Counted from the stretch's first letter, positions 16,974 through 25,967 are shown. The stretch: 64,000 nucleotides of DNA from JAOABP01 sp964590395 (GCA_964590395.1 CAZPVT010000005.1:62001-126000), one strand, 5' to 3'. The notes: generated by a model from the sequence alone, not told the origin. A program made the numbers and translations.

Positions 16974-17663
16974 ATGAGGATAATATATTTTGTTGTTATA
17001 TTGGTAGTGCCGGCATGGGCAATCCTGTATCAGATAGACCAGCCGGTGCCGATCTCTTTAGCCCACGGTGAGTATTACGCGGGCATGCGGCTTTGGGGTG
17101 AAGGTGGTTTGCTAGCGAGGTTTGGGGTCGGTTTATTTGACCGGTTGACGATGGGGATGTCCTACAGCGCGAACCGGCTTATCGGCGCGGATAAGCCGGA
17201 ATTTTCAAGACCGAGACCAGAGTTTTTTGTGCGCTTTGCTGTTGTGAAAGAGGCGGGTTTTGTACCGGATTTGGTCGTAGGATTTGAGAGTCAGGGCTAT
17301 GATTACTGCACTGGTGAGCAGTTTACGGTAAAAGAAAAGGGACTGATGCTGGCGATCGGGAAAACCATTGAGTTGACCAGAACTTATGTTGAAGCAGGCG
17401 CAAATTGGTGGCAGGGTTTTAACGGATTTTTAGCTGTCAATCAGATGTTACCCGGAAATGTGGAGGTGATCGCCGAGTATGATCCGGCAATGAATGCCCG
17501 AACCGAGGAGAATTCTTGGCGGGGCGGTTGGTTGAACTGCGGTATCGCCTGGACATTTCAGGAGCGTGTGCGGTTGAGTTTTTGCCTTAGAGACGTCTTA
17601 GGGAATAATGAGAGAACCCGGATTAACCGGATAATAGAACTGTCAATTAATGAACACTTTTAA
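16974..17663 (+). CDS. Predicted outer-membrane beta-barrel-like protein, unknown function
   Basis: Unrecognised exported protein. From the ATG at 16974 (230 residues) it has a signal peptide (MRIIYFVVILVVPAWA). After it come alternating short amphipathic strands rich in glycine and aromatic residues, and a C-terminal phenylalanine, all typical of small outer-membrane barrels. The longer frame from 16944 would begin inside the -35 box, so I reject that start. The promoter places the ATG at or near +1. It leads the run toward cmk-ispH-rpsA. No known family could be assigned with confidence. Confidence 0.6.
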   Translation: MRIIYFVVILVVPAWAILYQIDQPVPISLAHGEYYAGMRLWGEGGLLARFGVGLFDRLTMGMSYSANRLIGADKPEFSRPRPEFFVRFAVVKEAGFVPDLVVGFESQGYDYCTGEQFTVKEKGLMLAIGKTIELTRTYVEAGANWWQGFNGFLAVNQMLPGNVEVIAEYDPAMNARTEENSWRGGWLNCGIAWTFQERVRLSFCLRDVLGNNERTRINRIIELSINEHF

Positions 17664-17675
17664 ATTTGGAGGGCA

Positions 17676-18152
17676 ATGGATATCAAGGCTTTTCTGAAAG
17701 GAATCAGCGGGTTTGAGCGACTGGAGGAGAGTGAGATTGAGCGGTTCGCAAAGATCGCTAAATTGGGTTCGGTCAAGGCGGGTGAACCTGTTGATGTCCA
17801 GGGCGAGCCGGCAGATAAGTTTTACATTCTCTTAACCGGCAGATTGGCGGTGGTGTTAACCCTTGATTTCGGGGTGGTACATCAGACTTATCAGGTTATG
17901 ACCTTAGGACCGGGACAGATGTTTGCCTGGTCCGGTTTAGTGGGTAACCCTTATTATACTGCCGGGAGTCGGGCAATTACTGACTGCACCTTTTGGGAGT
18001 TTGATGTCAAGGAGCTGGAGAAACTTTTTGAAGAGGATTACCGCTTGGGTTATGTGATGATGCGGTTGGTAGCGATGACCATCGCTTCCCGGTTAAGAAA
18101 TATTCAGTTGCAACTCGCCCATCAATATGCCCTGCGTGAGTCAACAGAGTGA
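17676..18152 (+). CDS. Cyclic-nucleotide-binding (CRP-type) domain protein without DNA-binding domain
   Basis: Stand-alone cNMP-binding beta-barrel domain, 158 residues. Seen: GEPVDVQGEPADKFYILLTGR, the start of the cNMP fold, and GPGQMFAWSGLVGNPYY around the expected phosphate-binding cassette, which lacks the usual RxA arginine pattern. No helix-turn-helix follows the last helix, so it is not a full CRP/FNR regulator. GGAGG precedes the ATG, and its stop overlaps the start of cmk. It may be a sensor or docking subunit; ligand uncertain. Confidence 0.75.
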   Translation: MDIKAFLKGISGFERLEESEIERFAKIAKLGSVKAGEPVDVQGEPADKFYILLTGRLAVVLTLDFGVVHQTYQVMTLGPGQMFAWSGLVGNPYYTAGSRAITDCTFWEFDVKELEKLFEEDYRLGYVMMRLVAMTIASRLRNIQLQLAHQYALRESTE

Positions 18153-18850
18153 GATCGGCAAAGGGCTTGTCCGGTAAAAAGGGTTTTATCGTTGCCATTG
18201 ACGGTCCTGCGGGCGCAGGTAAAACGACCACTGCCCGACTGGTGGCAGAGAGGCTGGGATTTTTTCATCTTGATACCGGCGCAATGTATCGGGCGATCAC
18301 TTTAAAGGTGATCGAAAACAATATCGACATCAGCAACAGCCAGCAGTTGCAGTTGATGCTCAATAAAACAAGGGTAGATCTAAAATGGCAGCAGGATGAG
18401 ATGCACATTTTGCTTGATGGACGGGATGTAACTGAACGGATTCGTTCTCCAGACGTGAATAAGTTGGTCTCACTGGTTTCGGCAATCGGTATCGTCCGTA
18501 AACGGATGGTGGTGGAACAGCGCCGTCTTGCCCGAAATAGGAATGTTGTGTGCGAGGGTCGGGACATCGGCAGTGTTGTTTTTCCTGATGCGGGCCTGAA
18601 GATCTATCTTGACTGTGCATTGGCAGAACGGGCAAGGCGTCGCCGGGCTGAGCTTAAAAATGGTCGGTTGACCTTGGGCGCGGTGAAGAGTAATCTTGCT
18701 CAACGCGACCACATTGATACCAGCAGAGCGGTAAGTCCATTACGGCGCGTACCCGATGCAATTCTGGTCGATACTACGCATCTAACCATAGAAGAACAGG
18801 TGGCACTGGTTTGTGCGTTGGTGCGGCGGAAACTGGTGATCGAGCGATGA
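18149..18850 (+). CDS. cmk: Cytidylate kinase
   Basis: Phosphorylates CMP/dCMP using ATP. Seen in 233 residues: P-loop GPAGAGKTTTA near 20-30, FHLDTGAMYRA (NMP-binding), VCEGRDIGSVVFPDA, and QRDHIDTSRAVSPL near the C-terminal lid. GTG start overlapping the upstream stop. First of the common set cmk-plsC-ispH-rpsA. Confidence 0.95.
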   Translation: MRSAKGLSGKKGFIVAIDGPAGAGKTTTARLVAERLGFFHLDTGAMYRAITLKVIENNIDISNSQQLQLMLNKTRVDLKWQQDEMHILLDGRDVTERIRSPDVNKLVSLVSAIGIVRKRMVVEQRRLARNRNVVCEGRDIGSVVFPDAGLKIYLDCALAERARRRRAELKNGRLTLGAVKSNLAQRDHIDTSRAVSPLRRVPDAILVDTTHLTIEEQVALVCALVRRKLVIER

Positions 18851-19494
18851 AACTGCGTTGGCGCATTGCCTGGCTGCTGAGTTATCCTTGGGTAAAGATT
18901 TTGCTTTGCCTGCGGGTAGAGGGCAGGGAATATTTTAAAAAGGTGGACAATAAAAGCGGAATGATTGTGGCGGCGAACCATACCTCAAATTTTGATCCGC
19001 TGATTTTAGGCTGGGCAATTGGCCGGGAGATTTACTTTTTGGCAAAGGAGGAACTATTCAACTACCGTCCTTTTGCTTGGTTAATAAGATCTTGGAATAC
19101 CCTGCCGGTAGCAAGAGGCGGTTTTGATATTGGGGCGATCAAGCGGTGTTCACAACTGTTGAGACGGGGGAAGATTTTAGTGCTTTTCCCGGAAGGGACG
19201 AGGAGCAAAACCGGTGAGTTGAACCGTTTTAAGCCGGGAGCGGCGTTGCTTGCTTTACTCAATCAGGTGCCAGTGGTGCCGTGTCATATTTCCGGAATGA
19301 GTCGGTCGATTGTTGCCTATTGGGTAGATCGAGATCTTGTCCGGCTCGGGTTTCGCCGAAAACCGATTGGCTGTAGTTCAATCCGGGTGCGTTTCGGTCA
19401 ACCGATTCTACCCGAAGGTTTCGTCCGTAACCGGAATGGCTATGCTCAGTTGACCGCGGTAATTGAGACACGGGTACGAGAACTTATCGACTAA
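18847..19494 (+). CDS. plsC: 1-acyl-glycerol-3-phosphate acyltransferase (PlsC family)
   Basis: Makes phosphatidic acid by acylating lysophosphatidic acid at the membrane. Seen in 215 residues: the catalytic ANHTSNFDP (HX4D motif), and FPEGTRSKTGELNRFKPG, the second conserved block for substrate phosphate. The ATG at 18847 overlaps the cmk stop (ATGA) and is preferred to an earlier in-frame start inside cmk. It ends one base into ispH. Confidence 0.9.
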   Translation: MKLRWRIAWLLSYPWVKILLCLRVEGREYFKKVDNKSGMIVAANHTSNFDPLILGWAIGREIYFLAKEELFNYRPFAWLIRSWNTLPVARGGFDIGAIKRCSQLLRRGKILVLFPEGTRSKTGELNRFKPGAALLALLNQVPVVPCHISGMSRSIVAYWVDRDLVRLGFRRKPIGCSSIRVRFGQPILPEGFVRNRNGYAQLTAVIETRVRELID

Positions 19495-20366
19495 TGCCCA
19501 GGGTTTACATCGCTAAACCGACCGGATTCTGTTTTGGGGTTGAGCGGGCAGTCAGACTGGCACGGGAGGCATTGAAAAAGTACGGACAGGTTTGGACTTA
19601 TGGAGAACTGGTACACAATCCTGATGTTCTGGCAGAGTTAGAGCGGGAGGGTATCAGACCAATATTGCGAATTAGAACATTAAAAGGTGGGGCGCTGATT
19701 ATCCGGGCACACGGCTGTCCACAGTCGGTGCTGGATAGGTGTCGGAATTTAAAGGTGGAGGTGGTTGATGCCACCTGTCCTTATGTCCAGCGGGTACAGA
19801 ATGTCGCGAGGAAGTTGAGTGAGGAGGGTTATCGGGTTGTGGTCATCGGCGAGAAAAATCATCCGGAGGTTCGGTCAATTCTCTCATCAGCCGGGGAAAA
19901 CGCTGTGGTATTTTCACCGGATACAGATAAATTTTCGGTTGTGGGTAAAAAGGGGTTGAAGCTCGGAGTTGTGGCACAGACTACTATTGACCGCGACGGA
20001 TTTAAGTCAGCACTTGCCAACCTGTTAAATTTTGGTTATACTGAGATTCGGGTTTTTGATACCATCTGTGCTGAGGTATCAGCCCGTCAGGCGGCTACCG
20101 CCCGGCTAGCTCAGCAGGTCGAGGCGGTAATTGTGGTTGGCGGAAAGAACAGCGCCAATACTGCCCGGCTGGCGCAGATTGTGCGTGCCAAGGAAAAAGC
20201 GGTTGCGCATATTGCCCGGCCGAAAGAACTGAATCCGGCAGAATGGCGGCGTTACAGAAAGATTGGGATTGCCGCCGGGGCTTCGACACCGGCAGCGGTG
20301 GTGTTAGAAATTGCCCAGATTTTGAATAATGCCGGGGTGTCAGATAGAAGACGCCACCGAGTTTAA
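19494..20366 (+). CDS. ispH: 4-hydroxy-3-methylbut-2-enyl diphosphate reductase
   Basis: Last step of the MEP isoprenoid pathway, converting HMBPP to IPP and DMAPP with a [4Fe-4S] cluster. Seen in 290 residues: the three cluster cysteines in GFCFGVERAV (C13), DATCPYVQ and DTICAEVSARQ; histidines in ELVHNPDV, IRAHGCP and GEKNHPEV. Length is normal. Lies between plsC and rpsA as in many bacteria. The organism therefore uses the MEP pathway. Confidence 0.96.
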   Translation: MPRVYIAKPTGFCFGVERAVRLAREALKKYGQVWTYGELVHNPDVLAELEREGIRPILRIRTLKGGALIIRAHGCPQSVLDRCRNLKVEVVDATCPYVQRVQNVARKLSEEGYRVVVIGEKNHPEVRSILSSAGENAVVFSPDTDKFSVVGKKGLKLGVVAQTTIDRDGFKSALANLLNFGYTEIRVFDTICAEVSARQAATARLAQQVEAVIVVGGKNSANTARLAQIVRAKEKAVAHIARPKELNPAEWRRYRKIGIAAGASTPAAVVLEIAQILNNAGVSDRRRHRV

Positions 20367-20381
20367 GGAGGATAGCAGTAA

Positions 20382-22085
20382 ATGACTGAATACTCAATGG
20401 CTGATGCTAAAAGGGCGAATTCGCCAGCCCAGAAAAAAACCACCAATGACCGAATGGCAATATATGAGACCTCGTTTCCCGTACTTCACGAAGGGGAGAT
20501 CGTCACCGGAACCATCGTCAAACGTTTAAGTAATGCGGTACTGGTTGATATCGGCTTAAAGGCGGAAGGCATACTGCCGTTAGATGAATTTCGTAATCCG
20601 GGCGAGGCACGAGAGGGACACAGAATCCAGGTGTATATCGATGCCTTAGAGGATAAAGATGGCTTCCCGGTGATTTCCAAAAAGAAGGCTGATTTCCAGC
20701 TCGCATGGGAAACGATCAAGCAGAAGTCAGAGACGGCTGAACCGGTAAAGGCAACTGTTTTGCGTCGGGTGAAAGGCGGTCTGGCGGTTGATGTGCTGGG
20801 GCTGGATGCTTTTCTCCCTGGTTCGCAGGTGGATGTCCGCCCGGTACCCAACCTTGATGTACTGGTGGGGCAGGAGATCGAAGTCAAAATTCTGGCAGTC
20901 AACTGGTACAAAAAGAACATCGTAGTTTCTCGCCGGTCCTTGATAGAAGAGCGTCAGGAGGCATTGCGCCGGGAACTTTTACAGCGCCTGCAGATCGGGG
21001 ACATTATTGATGGTACGGTAAAGACGATAACCGAATTTGGGGCTTTTATTGACATCGGGGGCATAGATGCGCTCCTGCATATTTCGGACCTGGCATGGGT
21101 TAAGGTGGTTCATCCCAGTGAGGTGGTGCAGGTAGGTGAAAAGATTAAGGTTAAGGTGCTTTCTGCAGATCAGACTACGGGCAGGATTACGGTCGGTCTC
21201 AAGCAGATGACGCCTCATCCGTGGGAAAAGGTTGAGGAGAAGTATCCGATCGGGTCGCGCGTGCGCGGTCGGGTAACAACGCTGGCAGAATACGGTGCCT
21301 TTGTGGAACTGGAAAAGGGTATTGAGGGCTTGATCCATGTGTCAGAAATGTCCTGGACGAAAATGGTTCATCATCCGGCGCAGATTCTTTCGGTTGACCA
21401 GGAGGTGGAGGCGGCGGTGCTAAATATTGACAAGGAAAACCGGCGCATCTCCTTGGGTTTGAAGCAGACCCAACCCGATCCCTGGTCGTTGATTGATGAG
21501 CGGTACAAAGTCGGTCAACGGGTCAGTGGTAAGGTTAAGTCTTTAAAAGATTTTGGGGCATTTGTGGAACTTGAGGAAGGAATTGAAGGATTGATCCACA
21601 ATGCGGATATCTCCTGGACCAAACGGATAAAACATCCCCGGGATGAGTTAAAAAAGGGACAGGTGGTTGAGACGATCATCTTAGAAATTGATAAGGAGAA
21701 TCGGCGGATATCCCTCGGACTTAAGCAGACACAGGAGGACCCGTTTTATAAGTTGAGTCAGGATCTCAAATCCGGTGATGTGATCCGGGCTCGTATCATC
21801 GATATGCCCAAACCCGGGTTGGTTGTTGGATTAAACTATGGTATTGAGGGTTTTGTTCCTATGAGTCAACTGGCACGCAGTGGCAAGAAAATTCGTGAGA
21901 ATTATCAGATTGGCGAGGAGTTGGAGCTGAAGGTGTTGAAGGTTGATTTAAACAACCGGCGGGTGACATTGAGCGAGAAGGCGCTACAACCTGAAGAGGA
22001 AGAAAAGTTTGAAGAGCAGATACCAGAGGAACGACCATCAGACAGATTTACTCTCGAGGACCATCTGCGTGATATTGATGAGTGA
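20382..22085 (+). CDS. rpsA: Ribosomal protein S1 with six S1 domains
   Basis: RNA-binding ribosomal protein that helps mRNA onto the 30S subunit. 567 residues with six S1 motifs, starting near residues 28, 112, 205, 292, 380 and 465; several carry the classic GxFVxLExGIEGLIHxSxxSW pattern. The six-domain form is typical of Gram-negative bacteria. AAGGAGG precedes the ATG. It closes the cmk-plsC-ispH-rpsA cluster. Confidence 0.94.
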   Translation: MTEYSMADAKRANSPAQKKTTNDRMAIYETSFPVLHEGEIVTGTIVKRLSNAVLVDIGLKAEGILPLDEFRNPGEAREGHRIQVYIDALEDKDGFPVISKKKADFQLAWETIKQKSETAEPVKATVLRRVKGGLAVDVLGLDAFLPGSQVDVRPVPNLDVLVGQEIEVKILAVNWYKKNIVVSRRSLIEERQEALRRELLQRLQIGDIIDGTVKTITEFGAFIDIGGIDALLHISDLAWVKVVHPSEVVQVGEKIKVKVLSADQTTGRITVGLKQMTPHPWEKVEEKYPIGSRVRGRVTTLAEYGAFVELEKGIEGLIHVSEMSWTKMVHHPAQILSVDQEVEAAVLNIDKENRRISLGLKQTQPDPWSLIDERYKVGQRVSGKVKSLKDFGAFVELEEGIEGLIHNADISWTKRIKHPRDELKKGQVVETIILEIDKENRRISLGLKQTQEDPFYKLSQDLKSGDVIRARIIDMPKPGLVVGLNYGIEGFVPMSQLARSGKKIRENYQIGEELELKVLKVDLNNRRVTLSEKALQPEEEEKFEEQIPEERPSDRFTLEDHLRDIDE

Positions 22086-22103
22086 TTAATGACACCCCCT
22101 CCT

Positions 22104-22223
22104 CGTCATTCCGAGTCTTTCTTCCCTTTGTCATTGCGAGGAGCGATGGTGACGAAGCAATCTCTGTGCGTGGGATTGCCACCTGCTTTCGGTAGAATGT
22201 TCGCAATGACCGAAAGAAAGGGC
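22104..22223 (+). repeat. Palindromic intergenic repeat (GTCATTGCGAG family), copy 1
   Basis: Inverted-repeat element between rpsA and mtaB. GTCATTGCGA at 22130 pairs perfectly with TCGCAATGAC at 22201-22210, and the outer flanks (TCTTTCTTCCCTTT and GAAAGAAAGGGC) also pair approximately. A partial extra unit CGTCATTCCGAG lies at 22104. The inner GACGAAGCAATCTC is the motif seen in the second copy. No coding capacity. Confidence 0.8.
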
Positions 22224-22233
22224 TAAGAAAAGC

Positions 22234-23433
22234 ATGAAACAGATTGCTGCGGTCATCAAAACGGTAGGATGCCGGTTGAATCAGGCAGAGAGTGACTGCC
22301 TGCGGGGATTGCTCTCTGCTCGGGGTGTCAACGTGCTGGATGATTACCGATATGTCCCTGATGTTTGTTATGTTAATACCTGTGCGGTAACCCAGAGCGC
22401 GGAACGTAGTTCGCGGGCGCTAATCCGTGCGGTCTGTCGGCTTAATCCCAAACCGAAAGTAGTTGTGCTCGGGTGCTGGGCAGAGAAAGAGCCAGCGCGG
22501 GCGATGGCAATGTGTGGTGTTGACGAAGTATGGGACAATGCCGAGAAGTTGAGGTGTATTGAGAATTCTTCTCCCTTACCGATGCGGAGTCGGGCGTTGC
22601 TGAAGGTCCAGGATGGTTGTGATCGGAGATGCGGGTATTGTATCGTTCCCCAATTACGGGGTGGTCCGGTATCGATGCCGGTAGCCAGGGTGCTTAATGA
22701 GTTTGCCCGGCTGGTCAGTAGCGGTTTTGCAGAAATCGTACTTACCGGTTTGAATTTGGGTAGATATCAGGTTGGGGACGTGGATCTGGCGGATTTAGTG
22801 GGAAAACTGCTGAAACTGCCTGGTAAATTCCGCATCCGATTGTCTTCAATTGAACCGGATCTATTTACCGAACAGTTGTTAGAGGTGATCAGCGACCATA
22901 AGGTATGTGCCCATTTCCACATCCCCCTGCAGAGTGGCGATGATTATCTTCTTAACCGGATGGGACGAGTGTACAACACCGCGCAGTATGCCCGACTACT
23001 CGAACGCATTATTACCTGCAAACCTGATGCTTGTATCGGTGCTGATGTGATCGTCGGTTTCCCCGGTGAGGATGAGGTGTCTTTTTCCCGCACCCAGGCA
23101 TATTTGAATGCGGTGCCGCTCAGTTATCTGCATATTTTCCCCTATTCGCCCCGGCCAGGAACGCCGGCATTCCAGTTAGGTGACCCGGTGCCGAAGCTGG
23201 TGAAAACAGTTCGGGTGGCACTACTTCGGCGGCTGTCTCAGGAGAAGAAAAATGCCTATACTTTTCGTTTCTGTGGCAAGGTCCGCGAGGCAGTATTAGA
23301 GCCGAACAGACAGGCGTTGACTGACAATTACCTGCGGGTTAAGTGCAGTGATTTACCGATTGGTTATCAGGCGGGAAGGTTAATCAGGGTTTTAATCGAT
23401 GGCCCACAGGGTAAAGTGGTCGATAAGCAGTAA
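22234..23433 (+). CDS. mtaB: tRNA methylthiotransferase, MtaB-like radical SAM enzyme
   Basis: Adds a methylthio group to t6A37 (MtaB) or a related tRNA position. Seen in 399 residues: N-terminal MTTase domain with cluster cysteines in TVGCRLNQAE, NTCAVT and VVLGCWAE. The radical SAM CxxxCxxC is CDRRCGYC near 129-136, and a C-terminal TRAM-like segment is present. GCRLNQAE plus the short length points to MtaB rather than MiaB or RimO. A palindromic repeat lies on each side of the gene. Confidence 0.87.
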   Translation: MKQIAAVIKTVGCRLNQAESDCLRGLLSARGVNVLDDYRYVPDVCYVNTCAVTQSAERSSRALIRAVCRLNPKPKVVVLGCWAEKEPARAMAMCGVDEVWDNAEKLRCIENSSPLPMRSRALLKVQDGCDRRCGYCIVPQLRGGPVSMPVARVLNEFARLVSSGFAEIVLTGLNLGRYQVGDVDLADLVGKLLKLPGKFRIRLSSIEPDLFTEQLLEVISDHKVCAHFHIPLQSGDDYLLNRMGRVYNTAQYARLLERIITCKPDACIGADVIVGFPGEDEVSFSRTQAYLNAVPLSYLHIFPYSPRPGTPAFQLGDPVPKLVKTVRVALLRRLSQEKKNAYTFRFCGKVREAVLEPNRQALTDNYLRVKCSDLPIGYQAGRLIRVLIDGPQGKVVDKQ

Positions 23434-23465
23434 TTGCTCAAAGGAGGAAGAAATGACGCCCTACC

Positions 23466-23543
23466 CGTCATTCCGAGCCGGTTTGTCCGGCGAAGGAATC
23501 TCTTTACGTGAGATTGCTTCGGGTTTACGTCCTCGCAATGACG
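23466..23543 (+). repeat. Palindromic intergenic repeat (GTCATTGCGAG family), copy 2
   Basis: Between mtaB and the skp-like gene. Outer arms CGTCATTCCGAG and CTCGCAATGACG are inverted; inner arms GAAGGAATCTC and GAGATTGCTTC are inverted around TTTACGT. The whole can fold into one long hairpin. Same family as the copy at 22104-22223. Confidence 0.8.
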
Positions 23544-23565
23544 CGGAGTGTCAGGAGGATAAAGT

Positions 23566-24546
23566 ATGGGGTTGAGAAGGTTGATCGGTGTCATCAGCCA
23601 CTGGTTACTGGTTATTAGTATTCTCTTTACTATTCTGGGACGAGAAGTCCTCGCCCGCGAATACAAGCTCGGTTACATCAACTCTGAACAGATCATTGCC
23701 CGCTATGAAGCGGCAATCGAAGCCAAAAAAGAACTCAACACCGAGATTGCGAAATACGAAGCAAAGGCAGAGTCGCTGAAAATGGAGTACGAACGGGCGA
23801 AGGAAGAGTATGAATCCCAGCAACTGACACTTTCTGAGGAAGGCAAGCGGGCAAAACTGGCAGAGGTGGAGTTAAGAAAGCGCCGTTATGACAGTTACCT
23901 GAATGAGGTTTATGGCAAGGGCGGGAAGATCGACCAGAAGAATCAGGAATTGATCGCCCCGATTGTTGTTAAAATTGATTCCGCAGTAAGTAAAATTGCC
24001 CAGAATGAAGGGTTCTCACTGGTGATCGATGCGACTAAAGCGGGAATTATCTATGGTGAACCTGGGTTAGATCTTACCCAGTTGGTTTTAGAGGAATTGA
24101 ATCGGGAATATGCGCCGCTACCATCACCGGTTACCGGAAAACTACTTTTCGTGATCACCCCCATTTACGAAGCCAATGACGAAGCGCAGCGGGAACTGGT
24201 GGGGAACGATATCCGCCAGTTCGTCAACGCACTGCTCCGGGGCAAATCGCAGGTGGAGGTGGTTTCGGACAAACGGGTTGATGAGATTATTCAGATGCGG
24301 GGTTATGCCAATCAGCAGATCGGTGAACAGCAGGCGCAGGATGTCGCCCAGGCGCTGGCAGCAGATTACTGTATCTTTGGTGAGTGTACCAAGCGGGAGC
24401 GGCGGATTCAGTTTAAATTGGGGATGCTGGATGTCAGGACGGGCACGGCATTGAAATTACAGGAGGGGGAGGCGGAGCGAAAGGAGGTTTTGCGGGAAAG
24501 AGTGAGTAGCACCGTGCAGGCGCTCTATTCAGCATTGAAACGATAG
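23566..24546 (+). CDS. Skp/OmpH-like periplasmic chaperone fused to a CsgG/TolB-N-like domain
   Basis: Exported two-domain protein, 326 residues. Residues 1-30 form a signal peptide; about 32-190 are a long charged coiled coil that ends in FSLVIDATKAGIIY and DLTQLVLEELN, as in Skp/OmpH outer-membrane chaperones. After a proline linker, about 205-326 resemble the nucleotide-like fold of CsgG/TolB-N/LpoB proteins (QAQDVAQALAADYCIFGE, then MLDVRTGTALKL). AGGAGG precedes the ATG. It directly precedes the lipid A genes, as skp does in many diderms. The fusion is unusual; the C-terminal call is the less certain part. Confidence 0.72.
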   Translation: MGLRRLIGVISHWLLVISILFTILGREVLAREYKLGYINSEQIIARYEAAIEAKKELNTEIAKYEAKAESLKMEYERAKEEYESQQLTLSEEGKRAKLAEVELRKRRYDSYLNEVYGKGGKIDQKNQELIAPIVVKIDSAVSKIAQNEGFSLVIDATKAGIIYGEPGLDLTQLVLEELNREYAPLPSPVTGKLLFVITPIYEANDEAQRELVGNDIRQFVNALLRGKSQVEVVSDKRVDEIIQMRGYANQQIGEQQAQDVAQALAADYCIFGECTKRERRIQFKLGMLDVRTGTALKLQEGEAERKEVLRERVSSTVQALYSALKR

Positions 24547-25194
24547 GTGAGTTATCGACATTTAGTTTGGGTTGACAAGTCGGCACGTATAGCGGATTCG
24601 GTTATTCTCAATCCTTTTGTTTATATTGGTCCGGAAGTGTTAATTGGCGAGGAGAGCTATATCGGTCCTAATGTGGTGATAATTGGCAAAACGGCTATCG
24701 GTAAAAGGGTGCGGATCGGTCCGGGAACGGTCATTGGCTGGACCGGATTCGGGTATGAAAGAGGGAGTGGTGGTTATCAGGCTCAGGAGCATAACGGTAT
24801 GGTGGTAATTGAGGATGATGTTGAGATCGGTCCGCTGGTTGCTATTGCCCGGGCAAAGACCGGTCGGGAGACGAGAATTGGCAGAGGAACGAAGATTGAC
24901 GCCCTTGTGCAGATTGCTCACAATGTTCAGATTGGAGCAAACTGCCTCATCACGGCGCAGTGTGGTATCGCGGGTAGTGCGGTCATCGATGATGAGGTGG
25001 TGGTTGCCGGCCAGTCGGGTATTAAGGACCACGTCAAGATCGGTGCCGGTAGTGTGATTTATGCCAAATCTGCGGTCTTTCGGTCAATACCTCCTTACAG
25101 TCATTACTGGGGGATACCAGCCAGGCCATTGAGGCAGGCACAGCGATTTTGGGCGCGCCTCTGGAAAGCCTTCGGGCAGGAAGATGACCATTAG
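24547..25194 (+). CDS. lpxD: LpxD-like UDP-3-O-acylglucosamine N-acyltransferase lacking the N-terminal domain
   Basis: Left-handed beta-helix acyltransferase that would add the second acyl chain in lipid A synthesis. Seen in 215 residues: hexapeptide repeats throughout, TGFGYERGSGGY, and KIDALVQIAHNVQIG with the catalytic histidine. Normal LpxD has about 340 residues with an N-terminal uridine-binding domain; here that domain is absent. GTG start directly after the upstream stop; no clear Shine-Dalgarno. Its 3' end overlaps lpxC. It could also act on another nucleotide sugar, but the lpxC-fabZ-lpxA context supports LpxD. Confidence 0.78.
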   Translation: MSYRHLVWVDKSARIADSVILNPFVYIGPEVLIGEESYIGPNVVIIGKTAIGKRVRIGPGTVIGWTGFGYERGSGGYQAQEHNGMVVIEDDVEIGPLVAIARAKTGRETRIGRGTKIDALVQIAHNVQIGANCLITAQCGIAGSAVIDDEVVVAGQSGIKDHVKIGAGSVIYAKSAVFRSIPPYSHYWGIPARPLRQAQRFWARLWKAFGQEDDH

Positions 25195-25966
25195 CAAACC
25201 GGTTGTAAAAACCGGTCTCTCTCTTTCTGGACGAATGGTGCGAATGTCAATTATGCCCGCACCAGCGGGAAGCGGGATTGTTTTTAATAACCGGATTCAA
25301 GCAGTTATTGATAACGCCCGGGTTGAAAAAAATCAGGTGGTGTTGAAGAATGGAAAAAGTCGCGTCGCGCTGGTAGAACATTTTCTCGCTGCCTGCTATG
25401 CGCTGGGGGTAACTGATCTTATGGTGATGGTAGAGGGCGGTGAACTGCCATTTTTTGACGGCAGTAGCAAGGTATTTGTCCGAATGTTGCGTGCCGCCGG
25501 TCTCGTCAATAACTATGGAATAGACGATTTTTCTCTTTCTCGCTCGGTGGCAGTAACCACGGGGCAAAGTATCCTGCTCGTCTTTCCTTCATCAAGGTTA
25601 AGGATTAACTGTCTGATCGACTATCCTCATACCGGAGCGCAGTTTTTTTCGACACTGATAACACCGCGGATATTTTCTCAGCAGGTCGCTCCGGCAAGGA
25701 CGTTTGGCCGCGTGGCGAAGGCAAAGATTTTCCGGCTGCAGCAAATGGTCAGTTGCCAGTTAAAAAGCACGAACGGCTGGTTTTTCCCGGCATATCAGCG
25801 GATGAGTGCGGAGCAATGCCGGCATAAACTACTGGACATTTTAGGTGATCTGGCATTGCTGGGGTGGTATCTGCGCGCGGAGATTTTCGCCTACAATCCC
25901 AGTCACCGTCTAAATTTAAGATTGATCCGGCGGTTGAGCAGCAGCTTTAAACCACTCAGGAGGTAA
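25184..25966 (+). CDS. lpxC: UDP-3-O-acyl-N-acetylglucosamine deacetylase (LpxC)
   Basis: Zinc deacetylase, the committed step of lipid A synthesis. Seen in 260 residues: N-terminal TGLSLSGR and MPAPAGSGIVF, LVEHFLAACYALG with the zinc histidine and catalytic glutamate, PFFDGSSKVFV, RHKLLDILGDLALLG with the second zinc histidine and aspartate, and NPSHRLN with the general-acid histidine. Somewhat shorter than usual (about 300 residues). All catalytic residues are present, so it should be active. Overlaps lpxD by eleven bases. Confidence 0.87.
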   Translation: MTISKPVVKTGLSLSGRMVRMSIMPAPAGSGIVFNNRIQAVIDNARVEKNQVVLKNGKSRVALVEHFLAACYALGVTDLMVMVEGGELPFFDGSSKVFVRMLRAAGLVNNYGIDDFSLSRSVAVTTGQSILLVFPSSRLRINCLIDYPHTGAQFFSTLITPRIFSQQVAPARTFGRVAKAKIFRLQQMVSCQLKSTNGWFFPAYQRMSAEQCRHKLLDILGDLALLGWYLRAEIFAYNPSHRLNLRLIRRLSSSFKPLRR

Positions 25967-25967
25967 A

